Origin: Dehalococcoidia bacterium
GTDB lineage: Bacteria; Chloroflexota; Dehalococcoidia; Lucifugimonadales; UBA3495
DNA: 37,579 nt
Reading direction: 5' to 3'
NCBI GenBank assembly: GCA_022450395.1
Contig: JAKUQE010000029.1
Location: 1 to 37,579, forward strand
A program made the translations under genes and the position numbers. The notes below the pieces were generated by a model. That model worked only from the letters and a program-made list of their open reading frames with translations. It ran no database searches and was not told the origin of the DNA. How positions within the stretch are numbered: position 1 is the first letter of the stretch; each line of letters begins with the position of its first letter. This document shows positions 23,003-31,365 of the stretch, piece by piece.

Positions 23003-23590
23003 TTACTTGACCGGGTAGAGCCACCGCCGGGCGAGCCAAGACAGCAACGGCATGGTGCCCCAGGTCATCGCGGTTGACATAATCACCAGGATGATTAGCG
23101 CCACCACGATGGGCGGCACAATCCCTTCAAGAGTCGAGATGAGCAGCGGTATGAGGATCAGGACGAATGGGGCGGCGCCCACCGACGCGACTACCGCCAT
23201 CTTGTACTTGGGTGGCGACACGACAACCGAGTGCCCCGGCAGGGTAAACCAAGTTTCCATGCCGCTGACCGAGTCCACGGATACGTCCTCACGTAGTAAC
23301 GGCTCTAAGCGCCGGCGCCATTCCGCGAACTGTTGCGAGGCTTCCCAGCGCCGAAGATCGGTGTAAGTAGCGAACCGCACCACAATCACGTATTCCGGGT
23401 GAGGATGAGACTCGTCGTCGGGCCGGAACACGGTGGCCCCTTGAAATCCGGCAAACCGGCTGCACTCCTCATTGATCCCGTGCAGCCATTGCTCGTATTC
23501 CTCTTCTTTGCCTGGCTTGATATGCGCCCGGACGACGGTGGTGACCGACCCCCCGGAATTCCCATCTTGTATCGGCGAGACTTCAGACAT
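23003..23590 (-). CDS. ABM-domain protein with C-terminal membrane helices
   Basis: 195 residues. Residues about 14-108 form an ABM domain: SVTTVVRAHIKPGKEEEYEQ, FAGFQGATVFRPDD, YVIVVRFATYTDLRRWEASQ. Two membrane helices follow: VASVGAAPFVLILIPLLIST and IVVALIILVIMSTAM. This fused layout is a known class of ABM proteins; the ABM part faces the cytoplasm by positive-inside reasoning. Start ATG at 23590 with GAGGT. Function unknown. It has no UGA codon, unlike the ABM gene at 7164, and its sequence is only distantly related to that one. Confidence 0.85.
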   Translation of the reverse strand: MSEVSPIQDGNSGGSVTTVVRAHIKPGKEEEYEQWLHGINEECSRFAGFQGATVFRPDDESHPHPEYVIVVRFATYTDLRRWEASQQFAEWRRRLEPLLREDVSVDSVSGMETWFTLPGHSVVVSPPKYKMAVVASVGAAPFVLILIPLLISTLEGIVPPIVVALIILVIMSTAMTWGTMPLLSWLARRWLYPVK

Positions 23591-23903
23591 GGTTATACCT
23601 CGGACCAGTACCCCTAGGAGCGGTACCTTCTTGCAAATTTTCCGGCTTTATCTACGTGCCGTCGCCACGTGGACCACCATGGGTAACGCCAACCCTTCCG
23701 CGGAGACCTAGGACCGCGATTCAGCACTGACGTCGTCGATCGCTAAATCCATCGTCTCGCCGGACGATGGAGTCCCAGTCGGTCTCATGATCGAACCCGA
23801 AACTATCGGGAGGGGGTAAACTCCTCGGGCGGCGTGAATCGGGCCATGCCGCTCTCCCGCGGAACATTCACTTCGCGGAACACGCCCGCGGCACGAATCT
23901 CAT
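23591..23903. other. Intergenic region, no gene seen
   Basis: A 313-nt gap between two minus-strand genes. No ORF with a believable start, no RNA gene, and no strong terminator was found. A near-inverted TCGTCGATCGCTAAATCCATCGTCTCGC-type stretch around 23729-23770 is too weak to call. Confidence 0.45.
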
Positions 23904-24767
23904 TTATTGGGAAGCCGCGCGGTCAATAGGCGCATCCGGCCGGCAGGGGGCCTGCCGGTCTAGACCTGCCCCGAATTCCCCGGGGGTCTCCATGGGGGCA
24001 AAACCGCCGGTAACGCTTCCCTTCAGTCCGGCCCCTCCATAACCCATTACGTTCATGTGGCCGCGCACGATGACGGTTTCATCCGGTTGTATATTCACCG
24101 GCCCGCCGGACCGAGTGAACGGCTGTTCGCCGGAGTGACTGTGGAGAAGCACCCGCCGATAGATAAGTTGTCCGCCGGGCGACACAACTTCCCACCAGTC
24201 AGCATACCGATCGCACCCGGTGTCGGGACTCCGGACCGTGACCGAAAAGCGGTAAGAGCCGGGCTCGCCGCTGACGGATATACCGATCACGTCCGCGTGG
24301 TCCCCCGAAGCAACGGCTGGCGGCGCCGCCTCAACTTGCGGAGTCGGTGCGGGTGAGGTCTTCTCCGGCTGACTAGGCGGTTCCGGCGCCGGGGTGTCTT
24401 GCGCCGCAGGGCTTGCGTCCAGCGCGTGGGTCGGGGTTGCGGTGGGTCCGGCCGCTGGTGGTGGAGACGAGGACTTGGCTCCTTCCGACAGGACTGGTGC
24501 GGCCGTCGATAACTTTAGCGCCTCGGCTTCCGGCGTAGCGACGGCCGGGACTTTTCTGACGGGGCTAGGTGTACCCCCGGATGTTTGTGACAATACGGCC
24601 GGCTGACTACTAAAGACCCTTGGTTCCGATGTGATCGACGGCCATGGCGTTGGCGTAGACGCGGGCATTGACGTAGAGAACGGATCAGGGGCCGAAGCCG
24701 TCCCGCACCCTAGCAGCCCAAGTATGACCACCAATGTGGGTGCGTAGGTGTTGAAAGGCCATGCCAT
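23904..24767 (-). CDS. Lipoprotein with Pro/Thr/Ser-rich stalk
   Basis: 287 residues. A short signal sequence, TLVVILGLLGCGTASA, has the lipobox LLGC with the lipidated Cys21. Residues about 25-150 form a low-complexity Pro, Thr, Ser and Ala stalk with many TPxP repeats, probably extended outside the membrane. The C-terminal 130 residues are a compact domain starting near GDHADVIGISVSGEPGSYRF. It has a Cys pair in TGCDRYADWWEVV and APCRPDAP that could form a disulfide. The domain looks like a beta-sandwich ligand- or surface-exposed module. I do not recognise the family. No neighbours suggest a role. Confidence 0.75.
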   Translation of the reverse strand: MAWPFNTYAPTLVVILGLLGCGTASAPDPFSTSMPASTPTPWPSITSEPRVFSSQPAVLSQTSGGTPSPVRKVPAVATPEAEALKLSTAAPVLSEGAKSSSPPPAAGPTATPTHALDASPAAQDTPAPEPPSQPEKTSPAPTPQVEAAPPAVASGDHADVIGISVSGEPGSYRFSVTVRSPDTGCDRYADWWEVVSPGGQLIYRRVLLHSHSGEQPFTRSGGPVNIQPDETVIVRGHMNVMGYGGAGLKGSVTGGFAPMETPGEFGAGLDRQAPCRPDAPIDRAASQ

Positions 24768-24983
24768 GTCCCAATTCTACCAAACCCGGCGGGCTTAGCG
24801 GGAAGCAAATTCCCTCCCGGCGTCTCGCCCCCTGATGCCATTGACCCGGTGCGGGCAGGGGGACAATGATGGATAATTCATATATTAAGTAGGTTTACGA
24901 ATTGACAGTGACCCCGGCGAAGGCGTTTGCTAGTAGCAAAGGTGTTGACGGGGTATCTCCTTCTAGCTGCTAAGGAGGGTGTT

Positions 24984-25385
24984 TTGGCATCAAGCGCGCA
25001 GCATTCATATCTGACGATACACGGTGGTTCCAGACACGGCGTCGTCGTACACATACGAAAGACCACCACAACCGTGGGCCGTCACCATAGTTCCGACGTA
25101 GTTATTGATAGTCCTTCTATCTCCCGCCGGCATGCAGAAATTACTTATTCCGGCGATGGATACTTCGTCTCGGACATGGGGAGCAAAAACGGTACCTTCG
25201 TGAACCAGGATAATATCGGGAAATCGCAGCATAGCCTCGTAGACGGCGACGAGATTACCTTCGGTCCCGGTGAGATTGCCCTGACCTTTCAGAATTCCAA
25301 TCTCGCGGATGTCGTGCGGCAAGACGCCAAAGTAACCGAGGCGTTGAGGTGGAGCAGACTGGTGGTATACCGGCAGGCCGATTGA
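24984..25385 (+). CDS. FHA-domain protein
   Basis: 133 residues from TTG 24984, chosen because AAGGAGG lies just upstream. The same frame begins earlier (24927) but has no ribosome-binding site there. The FHA fold is clear: TTTVGRHHSSDVVIDSPSIS, then RRHAEI and VSDMGSKNGTFVNQ, with the phosphothreonine-binding GR, S-x-x-H and N residues. It would bind a phosphothreonine partner, perhaps a Ser/Thr kinase substrate, in the cytoplasm. No kinase is seen in the window. A strong terminator follows at 25424-25461. Confidence 0.88.
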   Translation: MASSAQHSYLTIHGGSRHGVVVHIRKTTTTVGRHHSSDVVIDSPSISRRHAEITYSGDGYFVSDMGSKNGTFVNQDNIGKSQHSLVDGDEITFGPGEIALTFQNSNLADVVRQDAKVTEALRWSRLVVYRQAD

Positions 25386-25423
25386 TCCGGCCGTATAAGT
25401 AAGGCAGACAACGGCGATTATGC

Positions 25424-25461
25424 GGCAAAGCCCCCGGCTCAGACCGGGGTTTTTCTTTGCC
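25424..25461 (+). terminator. Rho-independent terminator after the FHA gene
   Basis: CCCCGG-CTCAGA-CCGGGG followed by TTTTT. The hairpin is extended by an outer pair GGCAAAG / CTTTGCC. It begins 39 nt after the FHA stop and is the obvious end of that transcript. Confidence 0.85.
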
Positions 25462-25603
25462 CAAAAGTTTGACTTGTGAGTAGTACTAATTATCTATGAC
25501 GAAACCAGTACATTGAGGGACGAATCTCGTAGAGAAAAATGGCATCATACTTAGTGTAAACACATTGGACACAGATAGGTCCAGACCAATAGGAGTGGAA
25601 CAA

Positions 25604-25750
25604 ATGTCAATCAAAATCAGCAAATTACTTCAAGCCTCAATCATGAAGATAGACCCGGTGCATGCCGACCCGGCGCTGGTACGAGAAGTTGAGCTAGCCA
25701 GAGAAAAGGCTTGGCACGACGCGTATCTGCACGGCGGTATAATCAATTAG
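25604..25750 (+). CDS. 48-residue small protein
   Basis: ATG at 25604 with AGGAGTGG upstream, so translation is well supported despite the short length. The peptide begins MSIKISKLLQASIMKIDPVH and ends AWHDAYLHGGIIN. It has no membrane segment; the middle, PALVREVELAREKAWHDAYL, predicts a helix. It is bounded by terminators on both sides (25424-25461 and 25774-25810), so it is an isolated monocistron. I do not recognise it. It could also be a short leader or toxin-like peptide, but nothing proves either. Confidence 0.55.
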   Translation: MSIKISKLLQASIMKIDPVHADPALVREVELAREKAWHDAYLHGGIIN

Positions 25751-25771
25751 GTCTTAAGAAGCAAAGACCTA
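25748..25771. repeat. Perfect 8-bp inverted repeat at the end of the small gene
   Basis: TAGGTCTT-AAGAAGCA-AAGACCTA starts within the stop codon of the 48-residue gene and lies just before the main terminator. It could be a second hairpin of the terminator or an RNA-processing site. Confidence 0.6.
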
Positions 25772-25773
25772 GG

Positions 25774-25810
25774 TTAAAAACCCCTGGGAGCTTGCTCCAG
25801 GGGTTTTTAA
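25774..25810. terminator. Strong, bidirectional terminator
   Basis: TTAAAAACCCCTGGGAGC-TTG-CTCCAGGGGTTTTTAA pairs over 17-18 bp with one bulged G. It has A/T runs on both flanks, so it can stop transcription from either strand. Confidence 0.92.
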
Positions 25811-26085
25811 CATTCCGCACAAGCCAGCTGGCGGACAACAAAGAAACCCTTCGCTCCGCCACTGATCAACTCTCCTTCGCTCTCCAGGCGCATCTGGCAT
25901 GCCGCCGCAGGCAGGGCGCCAGGTTCGAAGCAGCGCCGATATGACATAATCCTAAGTCGAAATCCCAGTTCAGAAACGGAATCAATCTGAAAACTCCCCC
26001 TTTTCCGAGCCAGCCTGTCCAACCATAGCCCAGGCATTTCGGCAACCATTAAAATTGGGCTACTATCAGTGAGGAGGCCCGATCC

Positions 26086-26942
26086 ATGTTTGAGGAACAC
26101 TACGAGGTGATCGACGGCATTCGGCTCCACTACGTGGACGAAGGCTCCGGTCCGCCCATTCTGTTGGTCCATGGTCAGCCCACGTGGAGCTACCTGTACC
26201 GCAAGATGATCCAGCCGCTGGTGGCCGCCGGATACCGTTGTATCGCGCCCGACCTGATGGGGTTTGGCCTGTCGGATAAGCCCATCGATGAGTCGGCCTA
26301 TACGCTGCGAAGGCACGTCGAGTTGGTCACCGGGCTCGTCGATCATCTCCAGATCCAGGGCGTTACCATCGTGGGCCAGGACTGGGGTGGGCCGATAGGT
26401 CTGCGCTACGCCATCGACCATCAAGATAACGTCAGATCATTGGTGATTTTGAATACCCTGGTAAGAACCACTCCGGTCCCACTACTGTTCACCTTGGTGT
26501 TCCGGAACGGAGGCTTCTCCAGTTTCCTGATCAGAAAACTGGACCTGTTCAGGAAGATAGCCTTCCGGCGCGGCTGGCCGTTCCGGCGGCCCCTGGAAGC
26601 TGGGGTGTTGGAGCAGTACAGAATGCCCCACCCAACGGCGGCCTCGCCCGGGGGATAGCCGCCTTCCCCAAGATGATTCCCGGCAATGATCAGCATCCCA
26701 ACGCCGCATACATCTCGGAGATCGACTCGGTCCTCCGGACCTGGGACGTTCCAGTGCTGGTCATGTTCTCCGACGGGGACATCGCCTTCAAACCAACTGA
26801 AGGGCAACGCATCGCCGACATAGTCCCCAACGGCCGATTTCACTTAGTGCGCAACGCAGGTCACTACCTGCAAGAGGACGCCGGAGAGGAGATCGCCCAG
26901 CGCATGGTGACCTTCCTGAGAGATGAGGCCAAGGTTACCTAA
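26086..26942 (+). pseudogene. Haloalkane-dehalogenase-like hydrolase, one-base frameshift
   Basis: Residues 1 to about 187 in one frame (stop at 26656-26658) and the rest in another frame (to 26942) form a complete 285-residue alpha/beta hydrolase once one base is added at the CCCGGGGG run near 26650. The restored joint is TAAS-RGIAAFPKMIPG. The HGQPTW oxyanion motif (Gln31 where dehalogenases have Asn), the nucleophile Asp99 in VGQDWGG, and late His in AGHYLQEDA match haloalkane dehalogenases, which hydrolyse C-halogen bonds. Start ATG at 26086 with GGAGG. The span (857 nt) is one short of a multiple of three. The cause is either decay or a homopolymer assembly error. Confidence 0.82.
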
Positions 26943-27098
26943 TAACATCCTTGGGCCAAACTTAATCCCATAAGACACTACGCAGGGATAAAACCAGCGG
27001 CCCCAGGACACCTGCCGTTCAAGGCTGCTATAATCTGTGAAGGAAGGTCAGCCGATCCCAGCCACCGCACCGCCTTCCTTCACCATCGGCAACTCCGT

Positions 27099-27173
27099 GG
27101 GGGTGTAGCTCAGCGGGAGAGCACCTGCTTTGCATGCAGGGGGCCAGGGGTTCGATTCCCCTCACCTCCACCA
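27099..27173 (+). tRNA. tRNA-Ala(TGC)
   Basis: A full cloverleaf: acceptor GGGGGTG / CACCTCC (one G-U pair), D-arm with AGCTCAGCGGGAGAGC, anticodon stem CCTGC / GCAGG with loop TTTGCAT (anticodon TGC at 27131-27133), and T-arm AGGGG-TTCGATT-CCCCT. The 3' CCA is encoded (27171-27173). It is a standard alanine tRNA. Confidence 0.98.
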
Positions 27174-27314
27174 TAAATATCGGCAAGTCGTGTAGCCTCC
27201 TCGAACAGCCTCCTCCCCATCGCCGCGTCACCCCATCCAAAGTTCCTCCGCCCGGCGCCCCTGGCAGCATTGCCCCGGATGCAGTTCCCGACGCTCTTGA
27301 CCGGCAGCGGTTGA

Positions 27315-27650
27315 TGGGTTGCCGCGGACCGCCTGCTAGCGCAGACGGCTTTGGATGATGCCACGGCAGCGGAGGTCCAGGATCCCAAGCGGCAGAAACA
27401 GGTGGACAAGGAGTTGGCCAGGGCGCAGCAAGACCTGAATCGGGGAGACTCGGAACAGGCCGGCGACGATTCCGACGACGCCATCAAAAAGTATCAGAGT
27501 GCCTGGCGTCACGCTCAAAAAGCCTTTAAAGAAGCGGCCAGGGAGCCTAGAAAACCCCGGGGCCGCGGGCGGGGAGGAGGCCGGGACCGGGACGACGATG
27601 ACAGTAGCGATGATGACAGTGACGGCGATGGAGGCAGTAACAACATCTAG
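27315..27650 (+). pseudogene. 5'-truncated gene remnant (helical, Asp-rich tail)
   Basis: The reading frame opens right after a stop at 27312-27314 with no proper start. The first possible start codon is a TTG at 27351 with no clear ribosome-binding site. The text VAADRLLAQTALDDATAAEV, then VDKELARAQQDLNRGDSEQA and AIKKYQSAWRHAQKAFKEA, resembles the C-terminal helical repeat seen in secreted Chloroflexota proteins. It is followed by an Arg/Gly stretch and a tail rich in Asp (DRDDDDSSDDDSDGDGG). It lies 140 nt after a tRNA gene, a place where such leftovers are common. It probably is a fragment of a once longer gene, but it could still be expressed from 27351. Confidence 0.45.
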
Positions 27651-27706
27651 GCCCCGAGGAGAGGGCAAATCGCTGAACCTCGGTTAATAACCTGTCCGCA
27701 AGCCAG

Positions 27707-28960
27707 TTATGGGGCAGAAAGGATCGGTAGGGTATCGAGCCGTTTTTGCCCCAATATCGCCTCGGATGATGCGCCGAGCCAATCTTCCAGAACGGTGGCA
27801 TAGACGGTGCGGAAGTCGGTGGTGAAGTTTAGGTTATCGTTATAAAGATAGCCCAAGTCGGGACGTTCTCCGTACAATCCTCCCGCCACCGGCGTCCCCA
27901 AAATGAAGAGGGGGGCGGCGCTGCCGTGGTCGGTGCCGTCGCTGTCGTTGCTCTTGACTCGCCGTCCAAATTCCGACCACGTCATTATCACCACGTTGCG
28001 ATCCTTACCATGGGCCTTCAAGTCTTGATAAAAGGCATATAAAGCCTCCGACACCGTCCTCAGAAGATTGTCGTGATCCTTCGGTTGGTTAGCGTGGGTG
28101 TCGAATCCGCCAATGGTGACGTGCCCCACTCGGATGCCCAAATCCCCGATTATGGCCTCGGATAAAAGTCGGAGGCCCTTGCCCAGCGACGTGCTGGGGT
28201 ATTCAACCGCCGATCTGTAGGCTTTATCGGCTTCTTGCAATGCCTGGGAGCTCTTGTAAGCAGCCTCCACGGTATTGTCTAACAGCACGGCGTAAGGAGT
28301 CTCACGTGGCGAAGCCGAATAGAGTTTAAGGAGAGAATCCGCGCGGATCTGGGCCGCGTCAGGATAGCGAGGGTCGCTATGAAGCTGATATAAAGCCACG
28401 CTCTCCACCACCGGGATGGGAGCGTGAGGGGTTGAGCACTCGGGAGGTAGAATCCTTCCCACCGCCATTCCGCGAAATCCCTGGTCCTGGCTCCGGTCCA
28501 ACGTATCGAAATATCGTCCCAGCCAACCATTGTTCAGGGTGTCGCTTCTGCCTCCGGTTTGCCAGATATGCATCGACTCGAAATGAGAGTAGCTCTGATT
28601 TTGGTAACCCACCCCTTCCACGATGGCCAAGACACCCTCGTCCCAGAGTTCTTTGAGCTTGCTCATAGCTGGGTGAAGACCGACTTCGCTGTTCAAATGA
28701 AGCAGGTCGCCCCCTGGGATGGCCACGTTAGGCCGGTGGTCGTAATAACGGTTGTCGGAGTAGGGCACCAACGTATTTAGCCCGTCGTTTCCGCCAGCCA
28801 TCTGAACCACCACCAAAGTCCGGTCCGGAAAAGCGGCTGATCCCGTAGGTGACTCTAGGATCGAGGAAGCTACGGCGCGGCGAAATACGGAGGGAAGGAA
28901 GGCATACGCCGGTACCAGAGCCACACTGGATTTAAGAAAATTCCGCCTACTTATTAACAT
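27707..28960 (-). CDS. DUF1501 Tat-exported protein
   Basis: 417 residues from the ATG at 28960 (GGAG upstream). The same frame extends to a TTG at 28978 that overlaps the DUF1800 stop. The N-terminus MLISRRNFLKSSVALVPAYA is a twin-arginine signal. DUF1501 hallmarks: VVQMAGGNDGLNTLVPYSDN, GVGYQNQSYSHFESMHIWQT, GGFDTHANQPKDHDNLLRTV and WSEFGRRVKSNDSDGTDHGS, with metal-binding-type residues as in alkaline-phosphatase/sulfatase relatives. It is exported folded with its partner DUF1800 protein. Such pairs are common in Planctomycetota and Chloroflexota; the substrate is unknown. Confidence 0.9.
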   Translation of the reverse strand: MLISRRNFLKSSVALVPAYAFLPSVFRRAVASSILESPTGSAAFPDRTLVVVQMAGGNDGLNTLVPYSDNRYYDHRPNVAIPGGDLLHLNSEVGLHPAMSKLKELWDEGVLAIVEGVGYQNQSYSHFESMHIWQTGGRSDTLNNGWLGRYFDTLDRSQDQGFRGMAVGRILPPECSTPHAPIPVVESVALYQLHSDPRYPDAAQIRADSLLKLYSASPRETPYAVLLDNTVEAAYKSSQALQEADKAYRSAVEYPSTSLGKGLRLLSEAIIGDLGIRVGHVTIGGFDTHANQPKDHDNLLRTVSEALYAFYQDLKAHGKDRNVVIMTWSEFGRRVKSNDSDGTDHGSAAPLFILGTPVAGGLYGERPDLGYLYNDNLNFTTDFRTVYATVLEDWLGASSEAILGQKRLDTLPILSAP

Positions 28961-28974
28961 GGAATCTCCATCGT

Positions 28975-30765
28975 TCAAGCCAACTGGAAATCTGGCGAGG
29001 ACATGACCAGATAAACCAGGCTGCGCAGTTTTTCATCCACGGTGGCGCTGGGATTACCGCTTGCGGATAACCCGTCCAAACCCTGGGCATAATCTAAAAG
29101 TATCTGGCGGTCCTGGGACGGGGCCTGACCATCTAACAGGAGCGATATGAAGTGATTCACGGCCGCCGCGGTGGTATTGAAGCCGTGATCTTGTGCTACT
29201 TGTAAAGGGTCGAATTTGAAGCTGCGGCCCCGGGCGGTGGCTATCTTGTTAGCGAAGTTCAGTCGTTGGAGCAACGTGCTGCTATTGATCCACGCCGCGC
29301 CTCCGGGCCAGCCGGATACGTCGAATGGACTGAAGAGTATCTGCCCCATGCGGTCGGTAAGGGCATTCAGGGGCCGGCCGTCGGTCTCGATGCCCAGCAT
29401 GCGCACGGTCCCAGCGACGAACTCAGCCGGACTTTTAATCTTGGCTCGATACGCCTTAGATGAGTAGAATTCGAGAGAGGTCAGGATCCGCCTCATGACG
29501 GCTTTCACGCTGTAGCGGGTGTCGTTGAAGGTCCAGACCAGGGAAGCCAGCGTGGCTGCGTCCGGTCCGTCATGGACGAAAAACGTGAACAATCTACGGC
29601 AAACAAAATTGGCGGTGGCCGGGTGCTCCATGATAATGTCCACGATGTCGTCGCCGCTGTACTCCCCGGTGCGTCCCAGGAACGTTTTGGTACCGTAGTC
29701 GTGCTGGTTCGCCCGGAATAAGAATTCTTTCTTTTTCAAACCCCATCCGGTGAAGGCCCGTGCTGACTCACGAACGTCGGTCTCGGTATAGGGTCCGATG
29801 CCCATGCTGAACAGCTCCATCAGCTCCCGGGCGAAGTTCTCGTTGGGCGCCTTTTTGTTGTTCACCCTGCTATCAAGCCAGATCAGCATGGCGGAATCCC
29901 GGGAAATGGCTTTCAAGAGCACATCGTACTCGCCCAGCGCTTGCCGTCGAAAAAGCTGGTCCTGGTTGAGCATGTAGGGTCCCTTGCCAACTTTCTTGAA
30001 GGCGCTGGTCAGGAGACCGTGCCAGAAAAGAACCATCTTCTCTTGTAAAGGCCGTTGGGTGTAAATCATCCTCAGCAGAGACCATCGTTGTAGGTCTCTC
30101 AACTTCTCCAGGTCCAGATCTAGGCCGGTAAGCCGCTTCTCCAGAGCGCTATCGTCTACTGTTTCGTACTCGATAAGATACTCAACCGTCGCTTCCTCAC
30201 CCATGGCCAAGAAACGGTCCATCTCCTCTTCATTAGCGCCGAAACCGGCCCGGCGTAAGAGATGGCCCATGCGCATTCGCGGGTCTTCCAGAATCCGGGG
30301 CCGGGAGGTAGGCTCCGGGGTTGGGCTCGACGGAGCCGGTGTCGCGGTGGGGGAAGGCGTTGCCGTAGACTGAGTAGTTGGCGCCGCGGTGGGATCAGGC
30401 GTAAGAGTCGGGGGCGGAGTTGCCGTGACCGCCGGGACCGGCGTTAATGTTGGGGTAGGTGGGCGTGCCGCCGTAGGCAGCGATGTGGGCACGGCATTCG
30501 CCACCGGTGTCGCCACGGGAGGGGCCTTGGCGGCAGGCATCCGAGTTGGCGTAGTTACCGGTGGTATCCTAGCCGCCCGGGTTGGGGTGGGTAGTGGCGC
30601 CGGAACGGGGGTGGCAGTCAGGATTTCGGCGGTAGTACAGGCCTGCTCAAAAATGGCCAGGGCACCGGCTGATAGGCCCAACGCAGCGGCGGTTCGCAGA
30701 AAATCCCGCCTGCTTATCTGAGTCATCGGATGGCCGCCGGTATCCTTTTCTTCAGTGGGCTTCAT
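28975..30765 (-). CDS. DUF1800 Tat-exported protein
   Basis: 596 residues. After a short leader, SRRDFLRTAAALGLSAGALA is a twin-arginine signal ending in a Cys (FEQACTT), so it could be a Tat lipoprotein. Residues about 50-150 are a Pro/Thr/Ala-rich stalk. The DUF1800 domain follows: HLLRRAGFGANEEEMDRFLA, QRPLQEKMVLFWHGLLTSAF, NENFARELMELFSMGIGPYT and GRTGEYSGDDIVDIIMEHPA. It is 14 nt upstream of the DUF1501 gene start, hence an operon. DUF1800/DUF1501 pairs are thought to work at the cell surface; the task is unknown. Start ATG at 30765 lacks a good ribosome-binding site; an ATG at 30726 is the alternative. Confidence 0.9.
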   Translation of the reverse strand: MKPTEEKDTGGHPMTQISRRDFLRTAAALGLSAGALAIFEQACTTAEILTATPVPAPLPTPTRAARIPPVTTPTRMPAAKAPPVATPVANAVPTSLPTAARPPTPTLTPVPAVTATPPPTLTPDPTAAPTTQSTATPSPTATPAPSSPTPEPTSRPRILEDPRMRMGHLLRRAGFGANEEEMDRFLAMGEEATVEYLIEYETVDDSALEKRLTGLDLDLEKLRDLQRWSLLRMIYTQRPLQEKMVLFWHGLLTSAFKKVGKGPYMLNQDQLFRRQALGEYDVLLKAISRDSAMLIWLDSRVNNKKAPNENFARELMELFSMGIGPYTETDVRESARAFTGWGLKKKEFLFRANQHDYGTKTFLGRTGEYSGDDIVDIIMEHPATANFVCRRLFTFFVHDGPDAATLASLVWTFNDTRYSVKAVMRRILTSLEFYSSKAYRAKIKSPAEFVAGTVRMLGIETDGRPLNALTDRMGQILFSPFDVSGWPGGAAWINSSTLLQRLNFANKIATARGRSFKFDPLQVAQDHGFNTTAAAVNHFISLLLDGQAPSQDRQILLDYAQGLDGLSASGNPSATVDEKLRSLVYLVMSSPDFQLA

Positions 30766-31010
30766 CTTGATTAACGCCGGTCCCCCACACTTTATCCTGG
30801 ATTCCCTACCGAAATAATAATGGGCCGATCACCGCGGCGCAATCAAAGATGTTCGCAATCTCAGTGCAGTCTAACCCGGATCTGCCACCCTAGATACCTT
30901 CGTCGCGTCTTATCGCGTCCTAGAACCGGCCCTTTAGATGATCCGCTCACGTCACATTCAGGAACGCTAGATAACTGGTGATGCACCGAATTTATGAACC
31001 GTTTAGAAAG

Positions 31011-31042
31011 CCAAAGGCTCCGGTCTAGACCGGGGCCTTTGG
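31011..31042 (-). terminator. Terminator for the small secreted protein gene
   Basis: CCAAAGGC-T-CCGGTC-TA-GACCGG-G-GCCTTTGG is a nearly perfect 15-bp stem with a 2-nt loop. Read on the minus strand it is followed by CTTTCT. It lies 39 nt after the stop of the 31081-31365 gene. Confidence 0.75.
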
Positions 31043-31080
31043 AAGCTGGGACAATATGCTAACGCGGATGTTGCCCGGGA

Positions 31081-31365
31081 TTATTCGTCGTCTTCAGGGG
31101 CAACGAAAACAGTCTCGTCAGTAAGTAGAACCAACATCAACTGCCCATCACGATCGATCAACTCGAAAGTGGCTTTCAACCCGTTGCTACCCTCGATGGT
31201 GTAGGTAGGCGCCTCGATCGGGGCTATGTAGGGAAGATCATCGTTCGGGTCCACATCGGCGCTGGCGATACCTCCCAGGGGTACTGCGATCAAGGTCGCC
31301 ATTAAGGCCCCGGCTGCTACCAAAGTCAGATTCTTCCAAGTGTTTTTAAGTGTCAGTGTTGCCAT
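31081..31365 (-). CDS. Small secreted protein of unknown function
   Basis: 94 residues. The N-terminus NTWKNLTLVAAGALMATLIA followed by VPLGGIASADV is a Sec signal peptide with a likely cut after ASA (about residue 36). The mature part is acidic, ending APEDDE. Its middle (YTIEGSNGLKATFELIDRDG, then LMLVLLTDETVFV) looks like a small beta-rich domain. I do not recognise it. It is monocistronic with its own terminator. Confidence 0.65.
   Translation of the reverse strand: MATLTLKNTWKNLTLVAAGALMATLIAVPLGGIASADVDPNDDLPYIAPIEAPTYTIEGSNGLKATFELIDRDGQLMLVLLTDETVFVAPEDDE

Noticed and set aside
25807-26424. 205-residue minus-strand frame overlapping the dehalogenase-like gene
   Set aside because: It is antisense over most of its length and shows no family pattern.
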